A stretch of DNA of 43,280 nucleotides from an uncultured Clostridia bacterium (GCA_945946765.1 CAMEWS010000014.1:1-43280); one strand, 5' to 3'. Positions 34,955 to 43,175 are shown, counted from the stretch's first letter. The notes: generated from the letters alone by a model not told the origin. A program made the numbers and translations.

Positions 34955-34974
34955 GAGCCCGCTTTCGCGGGCTC
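34955..34974 (-). terminator. Flagellin terminator
   Basis: GAGCCCGC (34955-34962) and GCGGGCTC (34967-34974) with a 4-nt loop form a very stable 8-bp GC stem 31 nt after the flagellin stop. The T-tract on the minus strand is weak (TAAAATTATATT). Confidence 0.8.
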
Positions 34975-35005
34975 AGAAAGAAGTATTATTGTTTGTTGTA
35001 ATTTA

Positions 35006-36028
35006 TTAACCTTGTACAAGAGTAACAGCGATTTGAGGCAGTCTGTTAGCTTGTACCAATAAAGCAGAAGATGTTTGTTGTAAGATTTGAGCTTTGGTAT
35101 AATCGGCTGATTCAGCTGCAATGTCTGCGTCCATAATTGTTGATTTTGCAGCAGTGTTGTTTTCAATAGTTGTTGTTAATGAAGTTTCTGCTGTGCTTAA
35201 TCTGTTCATTGTCGCACCAATTGTAGACTTTTTGTTAGAAATTTCATTGATAGCTGCGTCAATGATATTAATATATTGTGCTGCAGCACTTGCATTTACG
35301 TATGCATAATCAACGTTACCTCTTATGCCGTCACCCTTCATGCCATCGCCTTTTTTACCGGCCTCAACACTCTTACCGAGAGATACAGAGTTAATACCAA
35401 GGTTTTTAGCATCCGGATTGGTACCGCCGTTGAAGAATTCTACATTATTAAGTTCCAAAGAGTTTGCTTTTTCATCGGCATTTGCACCAATTTGTAATCT
35501 TAAACCATCAGCCATCAATCTTTTGCTGTTTACTTGATTTAATTCAACCTTAGTGCCATCTGTAACATTACCGTTAGCAGCAATATTTTTTGGCGTATAT
35601 TCAATATCACCGCTTAATAAAGCCAAACCGTTGAAGTTTGAAGCTAAAGCAATACGGTCAATTTCATCAAGACGTTTAACCGTTTCTTGTTTCAATGCGT
35701 CCATTGCGTCATCACTGTATATACTGTTACCTGCTTGAACAGCCAAGTCTCTGATACGGTTAAGGTTCTCAAGGATTACATCCATGTCACCTTCCATCAT
35801 TTGTAATACGTTATTACCGGTAGAAACGTTGTTCAAGGCAACTTTTGAACCCCTGATTTGTGTGTTCAAACCTGTTGCTACATAAAGGTTTGCCGCATCA
35901 TCGGCAGCTTTGTTAATTTTTAAACCTGTTGACATTCTTTCTAATGATGTACTTAAAGAATTTGTAGCAGATGTCAAGTTTTTTTGTGTTTTTAACGCAG
36001 TAACGTTAGTGTTTACAATAATAGCCAT
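35006..36028 (-). CDS. fliC: Flagellin
   Basis: 340 residues. The N-terminus MAIIVNTNVTALKTQKNL and LERMSTGLKINKAADDAANL are the conserved D0/D1 helices; the C-terminus (SADYTKAQILQQTSSALLVQANRLPQ) completes them. The variable middle is short, with a KGDGMKGDG element, so the filament is probably of the minimal kind. AGGAG lies before the ATG at 36028; a frame continuing to 36097 is not real flagellin. It has a long upstream region with a hairpin leader and ends at a stable terminator. It is well apart from the export-gate genes at 15-19 kb. Confidence 0.97.
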   Translation of the reverse strand: MAIIVNTNVTALKTQKNLTSATNSLSTSLERMSTGLKINKAADDAANLYVATGLNTQIRGSKVALNNVSTGNNVLQMMEGDMDVILENLNRIRDLAVQAGNSIYSDDAMDALKQETVKRLDEIDRIALASNFNGLALLSGDIEYTPKNIAANGNVTDGTKVELNQVNSKRLMADGLRLQIGANADEKANSLELNNVEFFNGGTNPDAKNLGINSVSLGKSVEAGKKGDGMKGDGIRGNVDYAYVNASAAAQYINIIDAAINEISNKKSTIGATMNRLSTAETSLTTTIENNTAAKSTIMDADIAAESADYTKAQILQQTSSALLVQANRLPQIAVTLVQG

Positions 36029-36140
36029 AGTGATAGCTCCTTTCTGAGAGAGTCTTGTAACTTCCGTGTGTACTCTTTTGCAAGTATTTTCTTGCATTCC
36101 TAGGCTGACAAAGTAATAGGAATGCTAAAAACCTTGTACT

Positions 36141-36174
36141 GTGTACTTAAAGGGGAATGGCGTTCCCTTTACAC
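36141..36174 (-). promoter_or_regulatory. Hairpin in the flagellin leader
   Basis: GTGT-(ACTT)-AAAGGG (36141-36154) pairs with CCCTTT-ACAC (36165-36174), 10 bp with one 4-nt bulge. The loop is 10 nt. It would lie in a long 5' leader, about 115 nt before the ATG, and might stabilise the abundant flagellin mRNA. Confidence 0.5.
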
Positions 36175-36315
36175 ATAGTAACTACGGCTTTTTTTAGAGT
36201 TTCTGCATACTCAAAAGGTTAGAAATTTGCACAACTAAAGTATGGTCTTTATTTTTAAAGCATGGTGTAAATTTGACTGTTTAAGTACCCAAAGCGGCTT
36301 TTTTTCCGGTTTTTT

Positions 36316-36396
36316 ACTTTTCGTAGTCACCCTGAATTTAAATGAAGGGTCGTCATGTTAGTGAGATTCTTCGCTACGCTCTGAATGACGAAAAGT
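36316..36396. repeat. Intergenic palindromic repeat element, copy A
   Basis: Ends are inverted: ACTTTTCGT (36316-36324) and ACGAAAAGT (36388-36396). Inside are CCCTGAATTT/AAGGG and GAGATTCTTCGC...CTGAATGACG, the two halves of the dispersed element whose other copy is 41363-41439. Confidence 0.7.
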
Positions 36397-36421
36397 AAAA
36401 AAATTGCAACACTTAAAGTGC

Positions 36422-36450
36422 TTGCAAACATTGATTTTTCCCGCTATTAT
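36422..36450 (+). promoter_or_regulatory. Promoter of the CDF-CorC fusion gene
   Basis: TTGCAA (36422-36427), 17-bp spacer, TATTAT (36445-36450), about 40 nt before the ATG at 36492. Confidence 0.6.
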
Positions 36451-36491
36451 AGAAAAGGTAGTTTATAAATCATAAGGATTTAAGATATATA

Positions 36492-38366
36492 ATGTCATCT
36501 GACAGTAATACGGATATTAATATAGGTAATTATGACGAAGAAACAAAAGTTTCTGTTTCCGTAGAAAAAGCAAGCAAAGACAAAGCAGATAATTCAAAAT
36601 TTATGGCAGTAATCAAGGCACTTGCCGCAAATGTCGGTATTGCACTTGTAAAACTTATTTGCTTTTTCTTTTCATCAAGTTCGGCAATGCTTGCTGAGGC
36701 AATCCACTCGGGAGTTGATTCCTTTAACAGCATTTGTCTTTTGGTTGGAATAAAAAGAGGTTCAAAACCTGCTGATAACGCTCACCCGTTCGGTTACGGG
36801 TTGGAAGCCAATATTTGGGCAATGTTTGCTTCAATATTGATGTTAGGCGGTACTTTTGTTGCTATTTATCATGGTTTTGAAAAACTTATAAAAGCTCAAA
36901 GCGCAAGCGATTTACTTCTCCATTACAACGCTGTTTCAATTGCATTACTTTTTAGTATTATGTTTGAAGCATGGGCTGTTATGAGCGCCTCAAAAGCTGT
37001 TTTGCATGAAATGGGCATAGAAGAAAAAAATCCTGTTAAAGAATTTTTCCGTTCTATTAAATATATAAGACAAATTAAAAGTCCTACAACAAAATTTGTT
37101 TGGTATGAGGACACAGCTGCACTTTCAGGTGTAGTAATCGCTTTTATTGCTTTATCAACAGCAAAATTTTTAGTACCCGAAAGCCTTTCATACGTACCTG
37201 ATGCAATTGCATCGGTTATAATCGGGATAATTTTGTTTATACTTGCGATATATCTTTTAAAAAACAATGTAAATAGTCTTACGGTTCAATCGGCAGAGCC
37301 TGATGTTGAAGAAAAAATAAGAAAGGTTGCCTCAACCATTCATGGCATCACTGATGTTGTTGAATTAAAAACAATTGACCTTGGTTCATCGGGGTTAATT
37401 ATTAACATGACAATAGAAGTTGACCCTGAAACTCAAATGAAGGATGCCGATGACATTGCCGACATGCTTGAGCGTAATGTAAAAAAAGTAATTAAAAATA
37501 TTACACATATTACAATCGAGTTGCAGGCGCATGATGCCGAAGAAAACTGGGAAGAAAAGTTTTGCAAACTGATTAAAGAAGGCGAAAAAATAGAAATTAT
37601 CGATAGTCATGAAGCACAAATGCTCCAAAATTTCTTCAGCTTTGCAAATACTGTTGTGCGGGAGATTATGATTCCTCGTACGGAAATTTTCATGATTAAT
37701 GTTGAAGAAGACATCAATGAACTTGCGGATTTAATAATAAGCTCGGGACATACAAGAATCCCTGTTTATCGTGACAATGTTGACAATATCCTCGGAGTTA
37801 TAAACGCAAAAGATGTTTTAAAAGTTATAAAAAATAACGAAATCGGCGAAGGTTTTTCAATGGAATCGCTTGTGCGAGAAGTACTTATCGTTCCCGAAAA
37901 CAAATTTATTTCCGACTTATTAAGTGATTTTACTTCTTCAAAAAATCAAATTGCTGCTGTTGTGGATGAACATGGCGGTATTGCGGGTATCGTAACCATT
38001 GAAGATATTCTTGAAGAAATTGTCGGTGAAATTTATGATGAGTTTGATAAAGTCGAAACACCCGAAGTTGTAAAACTTGATGACAACACGTTAAATGTTT
38101 CTTGCAAAATGGATATTGACGATATCAACGAACGCTTTGATTTGGATATTCCGAATGAGGATTTTCAAACAATCGGTGGTTACGTATTCGGTTTGTTGGG
38201 CAGAGAGCCTGAGTTAAACGATGTTATAGAAGACAAAAATATTACATATACGATTTTGGAAATTGACGGAAGAAGAATTTCTCGTATAAAAATGCACAAG
38301 GAAACTCCTTTTACGGATGCAAAAGAGGTTAAGGAAGAAGAACCGAAAGAAGATACCGAAGGTTAA
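36492..38366 (+). CDS. Fusion of a CDF cation transporter with CBS pair and CorC/HlyC domain
   Basis: 624 residues. Residues about 38-258 form a cation diffusion facilitator with six helices and the metal-site pattern HSGVD (72-76) and EDTAAL (206-211); the cytoplasmic CDF domain follows (about 265-350). Residues 387-515 are a CBS pair preceded by VVREIMIPRTE, the start seen in CorC/HlyC proteins, with VVDEHGGIAGIVTIEDILEE as the second CBS. Residues about 525-602 are the CorC_HlyC C-terminal domain (DEFDKVE ... FQTIGGYVFGLLGREP). Normally this CBS-CorC module is attached to a DUF21/CNNM membrane domain; here the membrane part is a CDF. One continuous frame, no sign of sequencing joint. The likely role is export of a divalent metal (Zn, Co, Mn or Mg) with nucleotide- or Mg-sensing by the CBS pair. 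Confidence 0.9.
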   Translation: MSSDSNTDINIGNYDEETKVSVSVEKASKDKADNSKFMAVIKALAANVGIALVKLICFFFSSSSAMLAEAIHSGVDSFNSICLLVGIKRGSKPADNAHPFGYGLEANIWAMFASILMLGGTFVAIYHGFEKLIKAQSASDLLLHYNAVSIALLFSIMFEAWAVMSASKAVLHEMGIEEKNPVKEFFRSIKYIRQIKSPTTKFVWYEDTAALSGVVIAFIALSTAKFLVPESLSYVPDAIASVIIGIILFILAIYLLKNNVNSLTVQSAEPDVEEKIRKVASTIHGITDVVELKTIDLGSSGLIINMTIEVDPETQMKDADDIADMLERNVKKVIKNITHITIELQAHDAEENWEEKFCKLIKEGEKIEIIDSHEAQMLQNFFSFANTVVREIMIPRTEIFMINVEEDINELADLIISSGHTRIPVYRDNVDNILGVINAKDVLKVIKNNEIGEGFSMESLVREVLIVPENKFISDLLSDFTSSKNQIAAVVDEHGGIAGIVTIEDILEEIVGEIYDEFDKVETPEVVKLDDNTLNVSCKMDIDDINERFDLDIPNEDFQTIGGYVFGLLGREPELNDVIEDKNITYTILEIDGRRISRIKMHKETPFTDAKEVKEEEPKEDTEG

Positions 38367-38392
38367 GTTAAAATGCATAAAACATACTCGTC

Positions 38393-39598
38393 TTACTGCG
38401 TTAACAGCGAATTTCCCGCAATATAACCCGTTGACCAGCAATTTTGCAAATTAAACCCGCCTGTCAGTCCGTCAATGTCCATAACTTCTCCGCAAAAATA
38501 CAATCCTTCAACAAGCTTTGATTCCATTGTTTTGGGGTTAATCTCTTTAAGCTCAACTCCGCCTGCGGTGACAATTTCTTCACCCGCAACAGTTTTTGTC
38601 GCATTAAGCGTAAACATTGTCAATGCCTTTGATATCGCTGTTCTGTGTATTTTTGACAATTGCCCCGCCTTGATTGTTGTATCAATTTTCTCTTTTTTCA
38701 AAACTGCAATTGCAAGATTTTTGGGTACATATTCCGCAACGACATTAACTGTTTCTTTTTGCGCATTATTTTTTAATTTTTCCAAAAACTCTTTGTCAAA
38801 ATCGTTAAAATCTTTACCCGTAAGATTAAAAACCATTTTTAAAAGATTTTTTTCGCTAAAATCACAATATGCACAATAAGAAGATATCTTATAAATTAAC
38901 GGGCCTGAAACTCCTGTGTGAGTAAACAAAAAGTCCCCTTTAAGTTCTTTTATTTTTTTATTTTCAAAAAACACCTGTGCCGAAATATTTTTTAAACTTA
39001 ACCCTGAAACGGAAACAAAATCTTTTTCTTTTGTCACAAGTGCACTTAAAGCAGGTCTTAACTCTATAATATTATGCCCTAAACTTTTTGCCAATTTTTG
39101 ACCTTCGCCCCTGCCGCCTGTTGCAATCACTAATTTGTCAAATAAGTGAGAAGTCTTGTCCGTTACAATCTCAAAAGAGTTATCCGTTTTTTTTACGGAA
39201 ATCACTTTTTCAAACAACTTCTTTACGTTTTTCTTTTCAATTTGCTTTAATAATGCTTGTTTTACATCTTTTGCACAGTCACTAACGGGAAAAATCCTAA
39301 AATCCTCTTGCGTATAAGTTTTAACACCGATATTTTCAAAAAACTCTAACGTATTTTCGGTAGAGAATCTTGATAACACGCTATACAAAAACTTTTGCCC
39401 TCGAGGATAAAACTTTGCAAGCTCTTTGAAATCAAATTCGCCGTACGCAAGGTTACAACGCCCGCCGCCCGTGGGTAAAAGAGTATTTAAAATTATGCCT
39501 TTGTCTAAAATAAAAACTTTGTTGTCAGGATTTTGCGCCGCAAAAATAGCACACATTACCCCTGCCGGACCACCGCCGATTATACCGATTTTACTCAC
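38393..39598 (-). CDS. NAD(P)/FAD-dependent oxidoreductase, HI0933/BaiN-like
   Basis: 401 residues with the N-terminal dinucleotide motif GIIGGGPAGVMCAIFAA (5-21), the TGGGRCN motif (43-49), VIATGG and the C-terminal GLTGGFNLQNCWSTG. These mark the HI0933/YhiN/BaiN flavoprotein family. Substrate is unknown; one member is linked to bile-acid dehydroxylation but most are not. It starts with GTG, overlapping the folK stop by 4 nt (GTGA), so the two are coupled. Confidence 0.92.
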   Translation of the reverse strand: MSKIGIIGGGPAGVMCAIFAAQNPDNKVFILDKGIILNTLLPTGGGRCNLAYGEFDFKELAKFYPRGQKFLYSVLSRFSTENTLEFFENIGVKTYTQEDFRIFPVSDCAKDVKQALLKQIEKKNVKKLFEKVISVKKTDNSFEIVTDKTSHLFDKLVIATGGRGEGQKLAKSLGHNIIELRPALSALVTKEKDFVSVSGLSLKNISAQVFFENKKIKELKGDFLFTHTGVSGPLIYKISSYCAYCDFSEKNLLKMVFNLTGKDFNDFDKEFLEKLKNNAQKETVNVVAEYVPKNLAIAVLKKEKIDTTIKAGQLSKIHRTAISKALTMFTLNATKTVAGEEIVTAGGVELKEINPKTMESKLVEGLYFCGEVMDIDGLTGGFNLQNCWSTGYIAGNSLLTQ

Positions 39599-40104
39599 TG
39601 TAAGACCTCTCTTGTTCCATACAAAAAGACATCTTCAACATCTTCTAAAGAATCATAAATTTCTGATATGGTTTTGTTTAATACGGGATGTTTGAAATCG
39701 GGAATTAATTCCAAAAGCGGAACAAGCACAAACGCTCTGTTGTGCATGTTTATATGAGGAACGGTAAGATTAGGCAGGTTCACAATTTCTTGACCGTAAA
39801 AAATTATATCTATATCAATAGGTCTTTCACCCCAACGTATTTCTTTTGTTCTGTCACGTCCCAAAGTTTTTTCAATAAACTGCATTTTTTCTAAAAGCTC
39901 GGACGCAGAAAGCGAAGTTTTAATTTCTGCTGCGAGATTCAAAAACCAATTTTGATTTTTCACTCCCCAAGGCTCTGTTTCGTACAAAGCAGAAGTCCTT
40001 ACAAGCTTTACATCCTCAGACAAATTAATTAACCCCACTGCCTGTTCAATGAGTTTTTCCTTGTTTTTGGTATTTGAGCCTAAAGATAAATATGCTAAAG
40101 TCAT
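39595..40104 (-). CDS. folK: 2-amino-4-hydroxy-6-hydroxymethyldihydropteridine pyrophosphokinase
   Basis: 169 residues with LSLGSNTKNKEKLI (6-19), YETEPWGVKNQNWFLNLA, RWGERPIDIDIIFYG and VPHINMHNRAFVLVPL, the HPPK signature set. It makes the pyrophosphorylated pterin for folate. No ribosome binding site; a promoter lies 6 nt from the ATG, so it is probably leaderless. The next gene, a flavoprotein, overlaps by 4 nt. Confidence 0.95.
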   Translation of the reverse strand: MTLAYLSLGSNTKNKEKLIEQAVGLINLSEDVKLVRTSALYETEPWGVKNQNWFLNLAAEIKTSLSASELLEKMQFIEKTLGRDRTKEIRWGERPIDIDIIFYGQEIVNLPNLTVPHINMHNRAFVLVPLLELIPDFKHPVLNKTISEIYDSLEDVEDVFLYGTREVLQ

Positions 40105-40110
40105 AATAAA

Positions 40111-40139
40111 ATTTTATAATTTTTTATCGGGATTTACAA
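40111..40139 (-). promoter_or_regulatory. Promoter of folK, leaderless geometry
   Basis: Minus strand TTGTAA (40139-40134), 17-bp spacer, TAAAAT (40116-40111), followed by TTTATT and the ATG at 40104. Confidence 0.6.
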
Positions 40140-40213
40140 TAATAAATGACGCATTATAAAGATGAAGCAAAAAAACAAACAACAAAAAACTTAACGTAAA
40201 AAATTACCTCTTG

Positions 40214-40241
40214 TAGACAATACAAAAAGGTTTATGATAAT
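40214..40241 (+). promoter_or_regulatory. Promoter of efp
   Basis: TAGACA (40214-40219), 16-bp spacer, GATAAT (40236-40241); both boxes match five of six. The efp ATG lies 32 nt downstream with GAGGAAAA before it. Confidence 0.55.
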
Positions 40242-40273
40242 ATTTTAGACAATAAGACTATGAGGAAAACCTA

Positions 40274-40831
40274 ATGATTTCAGTAAACGATTTAAAAACA
40301 GGATTAACACTTGAATTGGATAACGGACTTTGGTCAGTTGTCGAATTTTTACACGTAAAACCGGGTAAAGGCGCAGCTTTTGTAAGATCAAAACTCAAAA
40401 ACGTTGAAACAGGACAAGTTGTTGAAAAAACTTTCAGAGCCGGCGAAAAAGTTGCAAAAGCAACTCTCGACAAAAGAGAAATGCAATACCTTTACAAAGA
40501 AGGTGCTGATTACATTATGATGGATACGGAAAGCTACGAACAACTTGCCGTAACAGCAGACCATATCGGTGATGGTGTAAAATATCTTAAGGAAAATATG
40601 AACGTAAACATCTTGCTCCACGACGGTAAAATTATCGGTCTTGATATGCCGAACCACGTTGAACTTGAAGTTACAGACACACCTCCTGCTGAAAAAGGCA
40701 ATACTGCTCAAGGCGGTACAAAACCTGCAACTCTTGAAACAGGTGCTGTTGTAAACGTTCCGTTCTTTATCTCTAACGGCGACAGAATCAGAGTAGACAC
40801 AAGAACTAACGAATACTTAGACAGAGTTTAA
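40274..40831 (+). CDS. efp: Translation elongation factor P
   Basis: 185 residues, three beta-barrel domains, with the tip loop KPGKGAAFV (Lys32 is the modified position in many bacteria). The C-terminal domain ends GDRIRVDTRTNEYLDRV. EF-P helps ribosomes through polyproline stretches. accB follows after 60 nt, an arrangement common in Cyanobacteria, so it is likely in one transcript. Confidence 0.97.
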   Translation: MISVNDLKTGLTLELDNGLWSVVEFLHVKPGKGAAFVRSKLKNVETGQVVEKTFRAGEKVAKATLDKREMQYLYKEGADYIMMDTESYEQLAVTADHIGDGVKYLKENMNVNILLHDGKIIGLDMPNHVELEVTDTPPAEKGNTAQGGTKPATLETGAVVNVPFFISNGDRIRVDTRTNEYLDRV

Positions 40832-40891
40832 TATCGCTGCGAGGCTCAATGCCCGTAAATAATAAATAAATTTAGTAAAAAGGACATTACT

Positions 40892-41356
40892 ATGAATTTT
40901 GATTTAGAATACATTGAAAAATTGGTAAAAATGGTTTCTGACAGCGAATTGACAGAACTCACTTTAGAAGAAAAAGAGTCTGCAATTGTTATCAGAAAAG
41001 AAAAAGAAGTTGTACAAGCACAAACAATTGTTCCTCAAACAATTGCAGCACCTGTATCAGCTCCAGTAGCACAATCTGCTCCTGTTCAAGCTGTGGAAGA
41101 AAAGAAAGAAGATACTCCAAAAGGGACGGCTATTACATCTCCTATGGTAGGTACTTTCTATATGGCATCTTCTCCGGGAGCAAAACCTTTTGTAGAAGTG
41201 GGTTCAACTGTTTCTACAGGTCAGGTTGTTTGTATTATTGAAGCCATGAAACTTATGAACGAAATTGAAGCCGAAGTTTCAGGTAAAGTTACTCAAATTT
41301 GCGTAAAAGATGGCGAAGCTGTTGAATACGGTCAAGTACTTATGTACGTTGAATAA
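40892..41356 (+). CDS. accB: Biotin carboxyl carrier protein
   Basis: 154 residues: N-terminal dimerisation part (1-38), a Pro/Ala/Val/Gln-rich flexible linker (about 43-70) and the biotinyl domain with EAMKLMNEI; Lys120 is the biotin site. BirA (3317-4108) should attach biotin. AGGA precedes the ATG. It is followed by a repeat element and a terminator, so accC is probably transcribed separately. Confidence 0.98.
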   Translation: MNFDLEYIEKLVKMVSDSELTELTLEEKESAIVIRKEKEVVQAQTIVPQTIAAPVSAPVAQSAPVQAVEEKKEDTPKGTAITSPMVGTFYMASSPGAKPFVEVGSTVSTGQVVCIIEAMKLMNEIEAEVSGKVTQICVKDGEAVEYGQVLMYVE

Positions 41357-41362
41357 TATTTC

Positions 41363-41439
41363 ACTTTTCGTTCTCCCTAATTTTGTTAAGGGTCGCAAAG
41401 TTTGAGAGATTCCTCGTTCCAAGCTGAATGATGAAAAGC
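41363..41439. repeat. Intergenic palindromic repeat element, copy B
   Basis: ACTTTTCGT (41363-41371) near the left end and GATGAAAAGC (41430-41439) at the right, with CCCTAATTTTGTTAAGGGTCG and GAGAGATTCCTCG inside. It aligns over its length with 36316-36396. Confidence 0.65.
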
Positions 41440-41461
41440 AAAATTATTAATAAACTTAAAC

Positions 41462-41490
41462 AAGTTGGGTAGATTTTGCCCAACTTTTTG
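41462..41490 (+). terminator. efp-accB terminator
   Basis: AAGTTGGG (41462-41469) and CCCAACTT (41479-41486), 9-nt loop, then TTTTGTTTTT. It lies 106 nt after the accB stop. Confidence 0.85.
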
Positions 41491-41510
41491 TTTTTGGTAT
41501 AAAATTATAC
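41476..41510 (+). promoter_or_regulatory. Promoter candidate and palindrome for accC
   Basis: TTGCCC (41476-41481), 16-bp spacer, TATAAA (41498-41503). The -10 region is inside an inverted repeat GTATAA/TTATAC (41497-41510) that could be a repressor site. Confidence 0.4.
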
Positions 41511-41519
41511 TAGTCCGAA

Positions 41520-41542
41520 AAAAATTCGTAAAACGAATTTTT
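41520..41542 (+). promoter_or_regulatory. Perfect hairpin in the accC leader
   Basis: AAAAATTCGT (41520-41529) and ACGAATTTTT (41533-41542), 10-bp stem with an AAA loop, ending in T. AT-rich; may be a weak terminator, or a 5' stabiliser if transcription begins near 41511. Confidence 0.5.
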
Positions 41543-41560
41543 AGAGTGACGTCTTGAAAA

Positions 41561-41606
41561 GGTGAGTAGGTGCAGGCTGCGTTGAGCCGGCAGCAACTAC
41601 GACACC
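41561..41606 (+). ncRNA. Structured RNA element in the accC 5' leader
   Basis: A GC-rich 46-nt stretch in an AT-rich spacer folds as an extended imperfect hairpin: GGTG/CACC (41561-41564, 41603-41606), GTAG/CTAC (41566-41569, 41597-41600), TGC/GCA (41571-41573, 41590-41592) and GGCT/AGCC (41575-41578, 41585-41588). A GCGTTG loop caps it; small internal loops (A, G, A on one side; GA, GCAA, G on the other) separate the helices. It ends 40 nt before the accC ATG. No known riboswitch family recognised. Confidence 0.5.
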
Positions 41607-41646
41607 AGATTAAATGTTTAATAGACTTTAGGGAATTTTTAAATAT

Positions 41647-43014
41647 ATGATAAAAAAAGTTTTAATTGCAAACAGAGGCGAAATTGCCGTAAGAATTATA
41701 AGAGCATGCAGAGAATTGGGAATAAAAACAGTTGCCGTATACTCTCAGGCTGATGCGGATTCATTACACGTAAGCCTTGCTGATGAAGCATATTGTATCG
41801 GCCCTGCACAAAGTGCAAAAAGTTATTTAAACATTCCCGCAATTATATCGGTTGCTCTCACAAGCGGTGCTGACGCTATTCACCCAGGTTATGGCTTTAT
41901 GTCGGAGCGCGCTGATTTTGTGGATATTTGTACTGACCATGGCATAAAATTTATCGGGCCATCTGCGGAAGCAATGCGTAAAATGGGCGACAAAGCCACT
42001 GCAAGAAAAACCATGACTGCAAACGGTGTACCTGTTACCCCCGGTACAGACCTTGTTGATGACATGGAAGCAGCAAAAGAATTTGCTGCAAAAGCAAAAT
42101 ACCCTGTAATTGTTAAAGCTACGGCAGGTGGCGGTGGTAAAGGTATGAGAATCGCCAACAATGATGAAGAACTTGTTGAAGCAATCACTCTTTGTCAAAC
42201 AGAAGCCCAAAACGCATTCGGTAACGCAGGTGTTTATATTGAAAAATATATTATAAACCCTCGCCACATCGAAGTTCAAATTATTGCTGACAGTTACGGA
42301 AACGTTGTGCACTTGGGTGAACGTGATTGCTCCGTACAAAGAAGACACCAAAAACTGCTTGAAGAAGCTCCTTCACCGGCTATTGACGAAGATACCCGTA
42401 AAGCTATGGGGGCTGCTGCTGTTACAGCCGCAAAAGTTATCGGTTACGAAGGCGCAGGTACAATAGAATTCCTGCTTGACCATGACGGCAGTTGGTACTT
42501 TATGGAAATGAACACACGTATTCAGGTTGAACATTGCGTGTCAGAAATGATTTCAAGCGTAGATTTGTTGAAAGAACAAGTTAGAGTTGCCGCAGGCGAA
42601 AAACTTTCATTTACACAAGATGATATTGTTTTAAGAGGTCACGCAATTGAATGTCGTATCAACGCAGAAGACACCGAAAAAGATTTTATGCCTTGCCCCG
42701 GTGAAATCAGAGGCTACATTGCCCCCGGAGGTTTTGGTGTTAGAGTAGATTCCCACTCTTATACAGGTTACAAAATTCCGCCTTATTACGATTCTATGAT
42801 AGGCAAGTTAATTTGTTGGGGCGTGGACAGAGAAGATGCAAGAAAAAGAATGCTTCGTGCATTGGATGAATATGTTATTACAGGGATTAAAACAACAATC
42901 CCTTATCACAAAAAGATTCTTACAAACGATGTATTTATTTCGGGTAAATTTAATACAGGCTTTATTCCCGAACACATGACACCTAAAAAAGAAGAAGAAA
43001 CGGCAGGGGTATAA
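41647..43014 (+). CDS. accC: Acetyl-CoA carboxylase, biotin carboxylase subunit
   Basis: 455-residue ATP-grasp enzyme that carboxylates biotin on AccB using bicarbonate and ATP. Motifs: [25 protein letters not shown] (glycine-rich loop), [12 protein letters not shown] and [10 protein letters not shown]. Full length. GGGAA precedes the ATG, and a long leader with a structured element lies upstream. In many bacteria accB and accC are immediately adjacent; here 290 nt with a terminator and promoter candidate separate them. Confidence 0.98.
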   Translation: MIKKVLIANRGEIAVRIIRACRELGIKTVAVYSQADADSLHVSLADEAYCIGPAQSAKSYLNIPAIISVALTSGADAIHPGYGFMSERADFVDICTDHGIKFIGPSAEAMRKMGDKATARKTMTANGVPVTPGTDLVDDMEAAKEFAAKAKYPVIVKATAGGGGKGMRIANNDEELVEAITLCQTEAQNAFGNAGVYIEKYIINPRHIEVQIIADSYGNVVHLGERDCSVQRRHQKLLEEAPSPAIDEDTRKAMGAAAVTAAKVIGYEGAGTIEFLLDHDGSWYFMEMNTRIQVEHCVSEMISSVDLLKEQVRVAAGEKLSFTQDDIVLRGHAIECRINAEDTEKDFMPCPGEIRGYIAPGGFGVRVDSHSYTGYKIPPYYDSMIGKLICWGVDREDARKRMLRALDEYVITGIKTTIPYHKKILTNDVFISGKFNTGFIPEHMTPKKEEETAGV

Positions 43015-43059
43015 GTTATTTGTTGGGTTAAAACCCTATAGCACTTGTTTATTAAGTTT

Positions 43060-43083
43060 GTAGGTCGGATTTACCAATCCGAC
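43060..43083. repeat. GTAG-type REP-like element
   Basis: GTAGGTCGGATT, loop TACC, AATCCGAC: an 8-bp perfect stem (43064-43071 with 43076-43083) preceded by GTAG. This is the look of REP elements spread by RAYT transposases. It may also serve as the accC terminator. Confidence 0.5.
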
Positions 43084-43175
43084 AAAATTTAATTAATTTA
43101 TCATTTTTCTTGCGTTCATTTCTCACTCGTCCGTGTCACTGTTTACAAATTGATTTAAATATTCAAATTAAACAA

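Larger units (their letters stand above)
36029..36491. other. 463-bp region between flagellin and the CDF-CorC gene
   Basis: No gene is seen. It contains the flagellin leader hairpin (36141-36174), a palindromic repeat element (36316-36396) and a promoter for the plus-strand fusion gene (36422-36450). Two GCCG-containing minus-strand motifs resemble half of a sigma-28 box, but no full consensus is present. Confidence 0.7.

Noticed and set aside
36029-36097. Longer flagellin start
   Set aside because: Flagellins start MAIIVNTN-like; AGGAG is placed for the ATG at 36028.
36181-36330. Possible sigma-28 promoters (GCCG after TAAA) for flagellin
   Set aside because: Only partial matches with wrong spacing, in A-rich sequence where such matches arise by chance.
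41500-41646. accC leader as a known riboswitch or tRNA/SRP RNA
   Set aside because: I could not match conserved bases of any common class (TPP, SAM, cobalamin, c-di-GMP, fluoride, SRP, tmRNA); kept as unknown structure.
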